Source: Rubrobacter taiwanensis (lineage in GTDB: Bacteria; Actinomycetota; Rubrobacteria; Rubrobacterales; Rubrobacteraceae). Taken from it: a stretch of DNA of 64,000 nt. The notes under the pieces are model-generated. The model was not told the DNA's origin. It did not search any database and saw only the letters and a program-made list of their open reading frames with translations. Location: contig NZ_SKBU01000006.1 of NCBI RefSeq assembly GCF_004337705.1, positions 62,001-126,000 on the forward strand. The letters are read 5' to 3'. The position numbers and the translations under genes are program-made. Positions 18,549 to 26,303 of this stretch are shown here, one piece after another (within the stretch, counting starts at the first letter, position 1; each line of letters begins with the position of its first letter).

Positions 18549-19601
18549 CTACTGAGCCGACACCTGGCTGGCGAGATCTATCAGCTCTCTGCCGCCCTCC
18601 ACCTCCTCGGCGAAGCTCTCCCATACAGGCCGGGATTCTTCCTGCCACTGCCCGAAGGACTCTTCATCCATCTGAACGACGTTGACGCCGGCCTCCTCGA
18701 ACTCCTTCTCGACGCGCAGATCATCATCCTCTGAGGCCGTGTAGGCGAACTCCTGCAACTCGGCCCCGACCTCCTCAAATATCTGCTGCTGTTCGGGCGT
18801 CAGCTGCTCGAACTGATCCATACCGATTATCAACGGCTCGAACATGAACCAGAACGTGTAACCCCCCGTCGGGGAAGTGTATGATCCCACCTGCTCGTAG
18901 AGCCTGTAGGAGCTGAACGAAGAAGTGGAGGTTATCGCGCAGTCCAGAACCCCGGTCTGCATGGCACTGTAGATCTCCGATGATGGCATGCTAGAGAGCC
19001 CGAACCCGACCCTCTCCAGCATCTGCTCTACCCGGGGACCCGCAGCCCGGGTAACCATGCCGGGCCTGACGTCATCCGGAGAGACTACAGGCTCCTCCCT
19101 CTTGCAACCGATAGCTCCGGCGTTCCAGACCCAGGTGAGGATCTTGACCCCGTTCTCCTGAGTTATCTCCTCGATGCGCTGGCCGATCTCCGCGTCCTGC
19201 CAGTTCCGCGCCTGAGCGTGGCTGCGCACCATGGCCGGCATCAGCGTGATGCTGAACTCGGGCACGTCACCCGAAGCGTAATCCAACGGGAAGACAGACA
19301 TATCCTGCGCCCCCCGTCTTATGGCCTCATACTGCTGGGTGGGATCCTCTATAAGGGAATTCCCAGGATAGACCTCGATGGTAACCTGACCATCGGTCCT
19401 CTCATTTACCCGATCCGCAAACCTCTGGGCCAGCACCGCGCGGAAGTCGCCCTCACCCGCTTCATTCACACCGGGCCACTGATGACCCAATCGCAACGTT
19501 ACCTGATCATCTGCTCCCCCACCCGTCGCGAGACCGCAAGCAGTTAAGAGAAGCGCCACCGTCGAAAAGCACACCACTAAAAGGAGTCGCCCCCGTACCA
19601 C
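18549..19601 (-). CDS. dctP: TRAP transporter solute-binding lipoprotein (DctP type)
   Basis: Extracytoplasmic binding protein of the TRAP system, anchored by lipidation: a hydrophobic signal ending LLTACG provides the lipobox Cys. The mature part shows RLGHQWPG, FADRVNERTDGQVTIEVYPG, MSVFPLDYASG and the DctP ligand-binding segment around RAAGPRVEQMLERVGF, then SEIYSAMQTGVLDCAITS. GTG 19601 is preferred (AAGGGG 8 nt upstream, 350 residues). ATG 19631 is possible, but its GGAGGT abuts the codon. First gene of the dctPQM-gst run; a TGTCGAC dyad lies about 100 bp upstream. The likely ligand is a carboxylate. Confidence 0.9.
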   Translation of the reverse strand: MVRGRLLLVVCFSTVALLLTACGLATGGGADDQVTLRLGHQWPGVNEAGEGDFRAVLAQRFADRVNERTDGQVTIEVYPGNSLIEDPTQQYEAIRRGAQDMSVFPLDYASGDVPEFSITLMPAMVRSHAQARNWQDAEIGQRIEEITQENGVKILTWVWNAGAIGCKREEPVVSPDDVRPGMVTRAAGPRVEQMLERVGFGLSSMPSSEIYSAMQTGVLDCAITSTSSFSSYRLYEQVGSYTSPTGGYTFWFMFEPLIIGMDQFEQLTPEQQQIFEEVGAELQEFAYTASEDDDLRVEKEFEEAGVNVVQMDEESFGQWQEESRPVWESFAEEVEGGRELIDLASQVSAQ

Positions 19602-19704
19602 TACAATCACCCCTTGCACTCTGAGCGCCATACCTCCAAAACCCGACCTCCCTCGAATCGTAGCGTACCGCTTATCCGCCCAATCCTCGTCACCCCCATG
19701 AATA

Positions 19705-19720
19705 TGCCGACTGTCGACGG
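19705..19720. promoter_or_regulatory. Candidate operator (TGTCGAC dyad) upstream of the TRAP operon
   Basis: TGCCGACTGTCGACGG contains the dyad CGAC-T-GTCG and shares TGTCGAC plus flanking bases with the site at 28725-28737 (GTCGATTGTCGAC). That second site lies between an FCD-GntR gene and the crotonase gene it precedes. The gap 19602-19808 holds no other recognisable feature. Assignment to the GntR at 28802-29527 is inferred from the shared word only. Confidence 0.45.
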
Positions 19721-19808
19721 TCGCACGTATCAAATCACACTTAAGAATCCGAGTCAACTCAGAAATTGCTGCTACTCTATGTCACTGACCCCAGAGATCG
19801 GTCTTTAC

Positions 19809-20366
19809 TCATTCTTCGGATGTAGAAACGTCCTGCCAATCAGCCAACTTCAGTTCACGATGTACTCTGGACTTATTCAAGTAGTCATTTTTGGCAGCTT
19901 CGATCATGTTTGCGTCTGCTTCGTGAACCCGCCGGATAATCCTTGCCGGGATCCCCGCAGCGAGAGATCTTTCGGGAATTTCGGTGCCGGAAGTTACGAG
20001 CGCCCCGGCGGCGACGATTGCTCCAGAGTGTATGCGGGCACCGTTCAACAAGATAGCGCCCATCCCGATCAGGACGTCATCTTCCACGGTAGCTCCGTGT
20101 ACTATGGCCCGGTGGCCGATCGTTACGCGATCCCCCACCAAGACCGGGAAGCCGGGATCGGCATGTATCAGAGAGAGATCTTGGACGTTGGAGTCCTCTC
20201 CGACTACTATTTCCTCATCATCTCCCCGGAGCACGGTGCCGTACCAGAGGCTTGAGCGGGCTCCGATACGTACCCTACCGACTACCACGGCGGTAGGTGC
20301 CACGAAGGCGTCGGGGGCGATCCGGGGCCGGTGACCTCCGAGGATACCGAAGATAGATTCTCGCAT
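19809..20366 (-). CDS. Gamma-carbonic-anhydrase-like / PaaY-CaiE family hexapeptide-repeat protein
   Basis: A 185-residue left-handed beta-helix protein with repeated hexapeptides (AFVAPTAVVVG, IGARSSLWYGTVLRGD, ILLNGARIHSGAIVAAGALV). Putative Zn-binding histidines are visible: LIHAD near residue 70 and IGHRAIVHG near 83-90. Family members include gamma-carbonic anhydrases, the thioesterase PaaY and CaiE of the carnitine operon. It lies 12 bp downstream of a crotonase and in one operon with a CaiB-type CoA-transferase, the same company CaiE keeps. A role in releasing CoA from dead-end thioesters or as metal-dependent helper enzyme is therefore more likely than CO2 hydration. The C-terminal 20 residues diverge from the repeat. 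Confidence 0.82.
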   Translation of the reverse strand: MRESIFGILGGHRPRIAPDAFVAPTAVVVGRVRIGARSSLWYGTVLRGDDEEIVVGEDSNVQDLSLIHADPGFPVLVGDRVTIGHRAIVHGATVEDDVLIGMGAILLNGARIHSGAIVAAGALVTSGTEIPERSLAAGIPARIIRRVHEADANMIEAAKNDYLNKSRVHRELKLADWQDVSTSEE

Positions 20367-20378
20367 AGCGCCCCCCTA

Positions 20379-21158
20379 TTAGCAGCCCTGCCAGTCGGGC
20401 CTGCGTTTCTCCACGAAAGCCGATACACCCTCGTGGAAATCCCTGCTTGCGTAGGTCTCAGAGATCAGGTCCTCCATGTCAGGCAGGTTGGCCAGCATAA
20501 GGCGCCGGGTAGCTTCTTTGGTAACGCGCAAGGTGATCGGGGCGTGCTCTTCGAGGGTCGCGCACAGCTCGCTCACCCGCTCATCGAGTTCGGAGCGCGG
20601 GACGATCTCGGTCGCCAGCCCGACGCTCAGGGCCTCTTCGGCAGAGAACATGCGCGCGGTAAAGAGAAGCTGCTTGGTGCGGGCGGGGCCGATCAGGGCG
20701 AGAAGCCGGGCATAGTTCTGCGCAGAGAGGCAGTTGCCTAAGGTTCGTGCTATAGGCATGCCGAATTTAGCATCCGGTGTGCAGATTCTCAGGTCGCTCA
20801 CGGCGGCTATGCTCAGGCCGCCCCCGATAACGTAGCCATCGATCGCCGCGATCGTGGGCTTGCGCACAGCCTCCAGGCGGCTGATGATGCGCTCCATTCT
20901 CCTCTCGTAGGCTACGCCGTCCTCGCCCGACTCGAATTCAAGAAACTGCTTAATGTCGGTGCCTACGACGAAGGCTTTATCGCCCGCCCCCCTTAAAACG
21001 ACAACACGCACACGCTCGTCGGCGTCGATCTCCTCGCAGCACTCATAGAGCGCGTCGTACATCTCCCAGGTCATCGCGTTGCGGGCCTCGGGGCGGTTGA
21101 ACGTGATAAACGCCGCAGATCCCCGGCGCTCGAACAGCAGCTGGTCGGTCTCTGTCAT
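20379..21158 (-). CDS. Crotonase-family protein (enoyl-CoA hydratase/isomerase) lacking both canonical glutamates
   Basis: A 259-residue crotonase. The CoA-binding and oxyanion-hole segments are present: NRPEARNAMTWEMYDAL, FVVGTDIKQF and GYVIGGGLSIAAVSDLRI. The two catalytic glutamates of classical hydratases (GGGCE and FGQPE contexts) are replaced by S116 in GGGLS and I136 in FGMPI. Ordinary hydration is therefore doubtful; isomerase, decarboxylase, lyase or thioesterase chemistry is possible. ATG overlaps the CoA-transferase stop by 4 bp (ATGA), so the two are coupled. The second crotonase at 27587-28708 shares the G-M-P-I-A-R motif and the same substitutions in kind. Confidence 0.88.
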   Translation of the reverse strand: MTETDQLLFERRGSAAFITFNRPEARNAMTWEMYDALYECCEEIDADERVRVVVLRGAGDKAFVVGTDIKQFLEFESGEDGVAYERRMERIISRLEAVRKPTIAAIDGYVIGGGLSIAAVSDLRICTPDAKFGMPIARTLGNCLSAQNYARLLALIGPARTKQLLFTARMFSAEEALSVGLATEIVPRSELDERVSELCATLEEHAPITLRVTKEATRRLMLANLPDMEDLISETYASRDFHEGVSAFVEKRRPDWQGC

Positions 21159-22345
21159 ATGATCTTCCTCCTTCTAAGATCGGCTATCTCGGACTCAGAG
21201 TAACCTAGACGCTGCAGCGTCTCTTCGGTGTGCTCCCCGAGCAGCGGCGCGGCGTGCCGGACCTTGCCCGGTGTCTCGCTGAGCTTCAGCGGGATACCCA
21301 GGCCGCGCACAACGCCTTCCACGGGGTGTTCCATCTCGACCATCATCTCCCGGGCATGGGTATGCGGATCCTCAAAGACCTGTTTGTAGTTGTAGATGGG
21401 ACCGGCGGGAAAGCCGGCTTCGAGCAGGATCTCCACCCACTCGTCGGTATCCCTCTTCTTGAAGGTAGCTTCAAGCTCTTCGACCAGCTCGGTGCGGTTC
21501 TTCATCCTGTCCTCGTTCGTTGCGAAACGCCCGTCGTCGACCAGTTCCTCCCGGCCGATAGCCTGACACAGCCGCTTCCAGAGGCGCTGGTTGTTAGCTC
21601 CAACGTTGATGTACCCGTCACGGGTCTTGAGGGCCTGGTAGGGAGCGGTGAGGCGATGGGCGGAGCCAAACGGCTGGGGGATGCGGCCGGTAGCCCACAG
21701 TTCGGCAGTCTCCCACACGGAGAGTGCCAGAGCGCCTTCGAAGAGCGAGGTGTCGATAAACTGCCCGCGTCCGGTCTCCTGCCGGGCAACGTAGGCGGTC
21801 AGGATGCCGAAGGCGCAGAAGAGACCGGCGGAGAGATCCCCTATCGGAACGCCGCATTTGGCGGGCGGGCCACCCGGCTCGCCGGTCACGCTCATCACGC
21901 CAGACATGCCCTGCGCGATCAGATCATACCCTGCCCGTAGGGCGTAGGGGCCGGTCTGGCCGAAGCCCGAGATGCTTGCGTAGATCAGGCGCGGGTTCAG
22001 CTCCTTGAGGGTCTCGTAGTCCACACCAAGCTTCCCGGCGACTCCAGGCCGGTAGTTCTCCACGACCACGTCCGCCTCCCGGGCGAGCTTGTAGAAGATC
22101 TCCCGCCCCTCCTCCTCTTTGAGATTGAGTGTAACGCTCTTCTTGTTACGGTTGACGGCAAGGAAGGCCGCGGTGTCCTCTCCTTTCATCTTGAACCCCA
22201 TTGCCCGGCGAGCTTGATCTCCGGTGTCTACAGGCTCGACCTTGGTTACCTCAGCCCCCATGTCGGCCAGAAGCTGGCAGCAGAACGGACCGGCCATAAC
22301 CTGTGTCAGGTCGAGTACCCTGAGCTGTCGAAGTGGCAATGCCAA
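21155..22345 (-). CDS. CaiB/BaiF-type (class III) CoA-transferase
   Basis: A 396-residue class III CoA-transferase. The TTG start is supported by GGGAGGAAT 8 nt upstream. Signatures: RVLDLTQVMAGPFCCQLLAD, GAEVTKVEP, VNRNKKSVTLNLK, NYRPGVAGKLG, YASISGFGQTGPYA, and PIGDLSAGLFCAFGIL, which holds the presumed nucleophilic Asp. It would transfer CoA between an acyl-CoA donor and a carboxylic acid through mixed-anhydride and enzyme-thioester intermediates. It lies 44 bp after TctA, so it probably activates the acid imported by TctABC. The substrate is not decidable; C4-C6 dicarboxylates fit the transporter family. Confidence 0.9.
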   Translation of the reverse strand: MALPLRQLRVLDLTQVMAGPFCCQLLADMGAEVTKVEPVDTGDQARRAMGFKMKGEDTAAFLAVNRNKKSVTLNLKEEEGREIFYKLAREADVVVENYRPGVAGKLGVDYETLKELNPRLIYASISGFGQTGPYALRAGYDLIAQGMSGVMSVTGEPGGPPAKCGVPIGDLSAGLFCAFGILTAYVARQETGRGQFIDTSLFEGALALSVWETAELWATGRIPQPFGSAHRLTAPYQALKTRDGYINVGANNQRLWKRLCQAIGREELVDDGRFATNEDRMKNRTELVEELEATFKKRDTDEWVEILLEAGFPAGPIYNYKQVFEDPHTHAREMMVEMEHPVEGVVRGLGIPLKLSETPGKVRHAAPLLGEHTEETLQRLGYSESEIADLRRRKII

Positions 22346-22389
22346 GAGCTATTCCTCCCTCCGTTGACGGGTCACACAAGCAACCAGGT

Positions 22390-23898
22390 TCATTGCTGAA
22401 CTCTAGCGGTCGCCTTGCCGGCCAGCGCCTTCACCCCCCGAGCCACGAACGGCCCCAGGATGATAAGACCGGCGAGGGCGAAGAGCGCCAGAGCGATGGG
22501 TCTCTCCAGGAAGATGGCAAAACTCCCCCCTCCCATGGAGGAAGTCTGCTCCAGCGACTGCTCAAAGAGGCCGCCGAGTATGAGCCCCAGGATGACCGGC
22601 GCGGCCGGATATCCGTAGCGCTTCATGAAATATCCGATAACGCCGAATGCAAACGCCATCCACACACCCCACAGGCGGTTCTCTATCGCGTAGGCGCCGA
22701 TGAAGGCCAAAAGCAGGATAAAGGGGTAAAGGAGCGTGTAGCGGAGCCGGAGTATGGACGCGAACGCCGGAGCCAGCGGCAGGTTCAACAGGAGCAAGAT
22801 GAGGTTGCCGATATAGAAGGAAGCGATCAAACCCCAAACCAGCTCGGGCTGCTGTTCGAGCAGCAAGGGGCCGGGCTGCAATCCGAACAGCAAAAATGCC
22901 CCGAGCAGCACCGCGGTGGTCCCCGAGCCCGGAATGCCCAACGTGAGGGTGGGCACGAAAGCCCCGTTGACGGCCGCGTTGTTGGCCGCTTCGGGAGCGG
23001 CGACGCCCTCCATTGCCCCCTTGCCGAACCGCTCGGGGCGCTTGGAGAGCCTTCGCTCTATGTCGTAGCTGAGAAACGAAGCCAGCGTAGCGCCGGCCCC
23101 GGGCAAAACCCCGAGGAAGAACCCCACGATCCCTCCCCGCACGATGGGCATGCGAGACCGGCGCCAGTCTTCCCGGCTCAGCAGCATGTCTCTAAAGCGC
23201 GTTCGTATCGGCTCGCCTCCCCCGCGGCTCACTTGGGACATAACTTCCGCAACCGCAAACAACCCGATAATAACCGCCAAGAAGCCTATGCCGCCGAGCA
23301 GCTCCACCTGGCCGAAAGTGAACCTCGCGATACCGGTCTGTGCGTCGATGCCGACGGTGGCTATAGCGAGGCCGAGAGCGCCCATGGCCAGTCCCTTGGC
23401 CCGGGAAGTACCCGTGAATCCTATGACGCCGGCAAGCCCCAGGGTCACGAGAGCGACCGTCTCCGGCGGCCCGAAGTTGAGGGCGAAACCGGCGAACACA
23501 GGGGCAAGCGTCATCAGCAAGAGGATACTTATGGTCCCGGCCAGAAACGACGCTATGGCCGCTATTGCGAGTGCCGGCCCGGCCCGACCCTGGCGAGCGA
23601 GCTGGTAGCCGTCGATGGTGGTGACCACCGTGGCCGAGTCTCCCGGTGTGGAGACCAGCACGGAGCTTATCGTGGCCCCGTATTGCGTCCCGTAGTAGAT
23701 CCCGGCCAGCATGATGAGAGCGGTCAAGGGATCGAGCATGAGCGTCAGCGGCAGCAGAATGGCAACCCCGGTGGCAGACCCCAGCCCGGGCAGGAGCCCG
23801 ATAACCGTGCCGAGCAAGACGCCGATGAAGCAGTAGGCGAGGTTGGTGGGCGTGAGAGCGGCCTGGAAACCGTCGATTATCTGAGACCACAGCTCCAC
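22390..23898 (-). CDS. tctA: Tripartite tricarboxylate transporter, large permease TctA
   Basis: A 502-residue TctA protein with about 12 helices. Family blocks include LLGTVIGLLPGLGSATGVAI, GIYYGTQYGATISSVLVSTP and GDSATVVTTIDGYQLARQGR. Also visible are GAGATLASFLSYDIERRLSK and GAMEGVAAPEAANNAAVNGA with FVPTLTLGIPGSGTTAVLLGA. The start is GTG. It is the translocating subunit for citrate-like or dicarboxylate solutes driven by ion gradients, and sits 3 bp after tctB in the run tctC-tctB-tctA. Confidence 0.94.
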   Translation of the reverse strand: MELWSQIIDGFQAALTPTNLAYCFIGVLLGTVIGLLPGLGSATGVAILLPLTLMLDPLTALIMLAGIYYGTQYGATISSVLVSTPGDSATVVTTIDGYQLARQGRAGPALAIAAIASFLAGTISILLLMTLAPVFAGFALNFGPPETVALVTLGLAGVIGFTGTSRAKGLAMGALGLAIATVGIDAQTGIARFTFGQVELLGGIGFLAVIIGLFAVAEVMSQVSRGGGEPIRTRFRDMLLSREDWRRSRMPIVRGGIVGFFLGVLPGAGATLASFLSYDIERRLSKRPERFGKGAMEGVAAPEAANNAAVNGAFVPTLTLGIPGSGTTAVLLGAFLLFGLQPGPLLLEQQPELVWGLIASFYIGNLILLLLNLPLAPAFASILRLRYTLLYPFILLLAFIGAYAIENRLWGVWMAFAFGVIGYFMKRYGYPAAPVILGLILGGLFEQSLEQTSSMGGGSFAIFLERPIALALFALAGLIILGPFVARGVKALAGKATARVQQ

Positions 23899-23901
23899 AG
23901 A

Positions 23902-24399
23902 TCATATCCTCATCAACGTCTCGAAGATTCCCCGAGGCACGGGTATGTTCAAGAGCTGCGCGAAGACCAGCCACGCAAATACGGCCCCTCCAACGCCCAT
24001 TGTGAGACCGAGCCGCCACCCCTCCCGCTCGACGAACGCTACGAGCACGGCTATTAGCAAACCGAAGGAGAGGAAGAAACCGAGAACGGGAATGAGCAGT
24101 ATCGCGACCAACGTCAGCCCGAAGACCGTAGCTACAGGCCCACTCGGAACTTCTTGCCGCCCGCGCGATATCTCCGTCACCCCCGCCGGTCGCTCTCGCC
24201 TCCGCACCCGGCGCACCGCCGCCTCAACGGCTATCAGGGTGCCAAAGAACGCGAGCAAGACTCCGGAGAGGAATGGCATAAACCCCGGCCCTATGCGCCC
24301 ACCTTCTATCACGCCGTACTGCAACGACCCAAGGGCGAACGCAGCGCCGAGGGCCACTAGCAAACCCGAGCCGATGAAGTCAGGAGTCTCCTCTTTCAT
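23902..24399 (-). CDS. tctB: Tripartite tricarboxylate transporter, small permease TctB
   Basis: A 165-residue membrane protein with four hydrophobic helices. The TctB pattern is visible: an N-terminal helix with ALGAAFALGSLQYG followed by GRIGPGFMPFLSG (the G-P-G-x-x-P loop), then paired helices around LILIPVLGF-like LLIPVLGFFLSFGLLIAVLV. Pro/Gly-rich C-terminus. It lies between tctC (15 bp) and tctA (3 bp). TctB subunits are poorly conserved, so the call leans on the loop motif and on position. Confidence 0.9.
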   Translation of the reverse strand: MKEETPDFIGSGLLVALGAAFALGSLQYGVIEGGRIGPGFMPFLSGVLLAFFGTLIAVEAAVRRVRRRERPAGVTEISRGRQEVPSGPVATVFGLTLVAILLIPVLGFFLSFGLLIAVLVAFVEREGWRLGLTMGVGGAVFAWLVFAQLLNIPVPRGIFETLMRI

Positions 24400-24414
24400 C
24401 GTCTTGTAGAGCCC

Positions 24415-25419
24415 TTAACCGCCAGACTCACCGAGGACGCCTTCCAGCGTAGTCTCGTACTCTCTCAGGTACTCTTCGAACTCCTGTCCGGCCCGAATCT
24501 CCGATATCAGGTAGTTCCTCTCTATGTACTCATCGTAGCTCTGCGTCTCCGCCCACTCGAGAATGGCCTCCTCCCAGTAAGACCTCTCCTCAGGACTGAT
24601 GTCTCCGGCCGCGAACAACCCCCGGTACTGGGTGAACGTGACGTCTACACCTTCCTCCTGCGCAGTCGGAATGTCCGCCAGCTGTTCGCCCTCGTAGCGC
24701 TCGTCCGCGAACACCACGAGTGCCCGCATGTCCCCTGCCTCTAGCTGGCCTATAACCTCCCCGGGGTTCAGCATGGCGATGTCGATATCGCCGCCAAGCA
24801 GCGCGGCTACTATCTCCCCGCCGGACTCGAAGACCACCCGCTCGAACTCAACCCCCTGGTCCTCCTCCATCAGCGAGGTGACTATGGTGTCTAACCCGGT
24901 AGCACCCGCCACCCCCACCAGGACTCGCTCAGCTCCCGCTGCCTCTATAACCTCGGGCAGCGACTGGTAAGGAGCATCCTGACGCACCACCAAAAGCGTC
25001 GCGTCCTCGGCAATCTGAGCTACCGGCGTGTAGTCCGTCCAGTGGAACGGGGTCTCGGTGGTAATGGGTAGGGCAACCCCGGCCGTCTCTGAGGCCAGCA
25101 GAAAGTGGGGATCGCCCCGCTGCTCCAGCAGGTAAGAGTACCCGACCGCGCCCGATCCTCCCGACCGGTTCTCCACGTTTATGTTCAACCCCGGCCTGAC
25201 CTCTTCAAGCCCGGCCGCCATGGCTCGACCGAGAATGTCGCTGCCCCCGCCGGGATCGAAGGGCACAATCATGACAACGCTTCGAGAAGGCTCCCATTCA
25301 GCGCCATCCTCCCCCTCCGATGCCCGCCCCCCACAGCTCGCAAGCCCCAACGCATACATGCTCAGGAGTACCCCTCCACCCCTCTTCAGGAAATCCCTTC
25401 GCGAAAGCAATTCCTCCAT
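24415..25419 (-). CDS. tctC: Tripartite tricarboxylate transporter solute-binding lipoprotein TctC (Bug family)
   Basis: A 334-residue Bug-family binding protein. The N-terminus combines a twin-arginine motif (RRDFLKRGG) with a lipobox (LGLASCGG), so it is likely exported folded and lipidated. Mature motifs: MIVPFDPGGGSDILGRAMAA, NRSGGSGAVGYSYLL, and IDIAMLNPGEVIGQLEAGDM with RALVVFADERYEG. The Bug family captures carboxylates through its two beta-turns. First gene of a long run tctCBA-CoA transferase-crotonase-hexapeptide protein. A perfect GTATAC dyad lies 32 bp upstream, facing a divergent GntR gene. Confidence 0.93.
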   Translation of the reverse strand: MEELLSRRDFLKRGGGVLLSMYALGLASCGGRASEGEDGAEWEPSRSVVMIVPFDPGGGSDILGRAMAAGLEEVRPGLNINVENRSGGSGAVGYSYLLEQRGDPHFLLASETAGVALPITTETPFHWTDYTPVAQIAEDATLLVVRQDAPYQSLPEVIEAAGAERVLVGVAGATGLDTIVTSLMEEDQGVEFERVVFESGGEIVAALLGGDIDIAMLNPGEVIGQLEAGDMRALVVFADERYEGEQLADIPTAQEEGVDVTFTQYRGLFAAGDISPEERSYWEEAILEWAETQSYDEYIERNYLISEIRAGQEFEEYLREYETTLEGVLGESGG

Positions 25420-25450
25420 GTCGGTCCTTCCCCTCGATTGCCCGGATTCA

Positions 25451-25463
25451 GTATACTGTATAC
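25451..25463. promoter_or_regulatory. Candidate GntR operator (site C) between tctC and gntR
   Basis: GTATACTGTATAC is a perfect odd dyad and on the minus strand reads GTATACAGTATAC, the word shared by sites A and B. It lies 32 bp from the tctC start and 135 bp before the divergent FCD-GntR gene. This is the expected position for autoregulation plus control of the tct operon. Confidence 0.7.
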
Positions 25464-25597
25464 GCAGGCGTCAAGCGATGCAAGTTTGGATGGGAGCAAA
25501 TCCGGACTTTTTACTCCGAGTGTTATCTCACCAGGAGTTATAGTCTGCTGACAACCATTGGCCGAGGACTCGCCAAGTTCTCAGGAAGGAGGCGATA

Positions 25598-26263
25598 GTG
25601 GAACTTCAGAGGTCGGATCCTCTGTACCGGCAGGTGTACCGGCTGCTCCGGCAGCAGATACTGGACGGGAAGTACGCTCCGGGAGAGACTGTACAAGAGA
25701 GCCGCACGGCTGAGACGCTGAAGGTGAGTCGCACACCGGTGCGGGAAGCGTTACGGCAACTGGAGCGGGAGGGCCTGCTCGTCCCCCATGGAACGGAGCT
25801 GGTTGTAGCAGATCCCTCGCAGGAAGAGTTTGTAGATCTGTACACCTGCCGGGCGGCGCTGGAGCGTCTTGTGGCGGAGCGAGCGGCCCTGCTTGCTACT
25901 CCGTCAGAGATCGAGGCCATGGACGGGGCACTGGAGGCCGCCCGGGCGGCGAGCGTCGCCGGAGATGCTGCCGGGGTGTTCGACGCAAACACCCGCTTCC
26001 ATGATGTGATGGTGAAGAGTACCCGGATGCCCTCTCTGCACCAGCTCATGGACACCATCCGCGGCCGGATCCTGGTCGCTCGGCGCCGCGTGCTCTCCTA
26101 TTCGAAGGAGACTCAGGATGATATCTACAGAGAGCACTGTGTCTTGCTGGATGCGATCCGGCGGCGAGACGTGCAAGCGGCGCAGGAGTGTATGGAGGCC
26201 CACATGAGAAACGATATCGAGCGGGGGCGTGAGATCTTCGAGAAGCAAGCCAGAGGAGAGTAG
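25598..26263 (+). CDS. FCD-domain GntR-family regulator (tct operon)
   Basis: A 221-residue regulator. The GTG start has AAGGAGG 6 nt upstream. The winged helix (PLYRQVYRLLRQQILDGKYA, VSRTPVREALRQLEREGLLV) and FCD domain (RAALERLVAERAALL, NTRFHDVMVKSTRMPSL, REHCVLLDAIRRRDVQ) are nearly parallel to the regulator at 15135-15785, so the two are paralogues that may recognise similar operators. It is divergent from tctC with a perfect GTATAC dyad between. The likely effector is the transported acid or its CoA-derived product. It converges with the second CoA-transferase gene 40 bp downstream. Confidence 0.92.
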   Translation: MELQRSDPLYRQVYRLLRQQILDGKYAPGETVQESRTAETLKVSRTPVREALRQLEREGLLVPHGTELVVADPSQEEFVDLYTCRAALERLVAERAALLATPSEIEAMDGALEAARAASVAGDAAGVFDANTRFHDVMVKSTRMPSLHQLMDTIRGRILVARRRVLSYSKETQDDIYREHCVLLDAIRRRDVQAAQECMEAHMRNDIERGREIFEKQARGE

Positions 26264-26303
26264 GGTCCGGGAATCTCCGGCGCGAGCACCCGACTTCCCA
26301 AAC

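Noticed and set aside
20379-21158. Naming the crotonase CaiD (carnitinyl-CoA dehydratase)
   Set aside because: Gene order resembles cai genes, but the catalytic glutamates present in CaiD-type enzymes are missing here, so the symbol would mislead.
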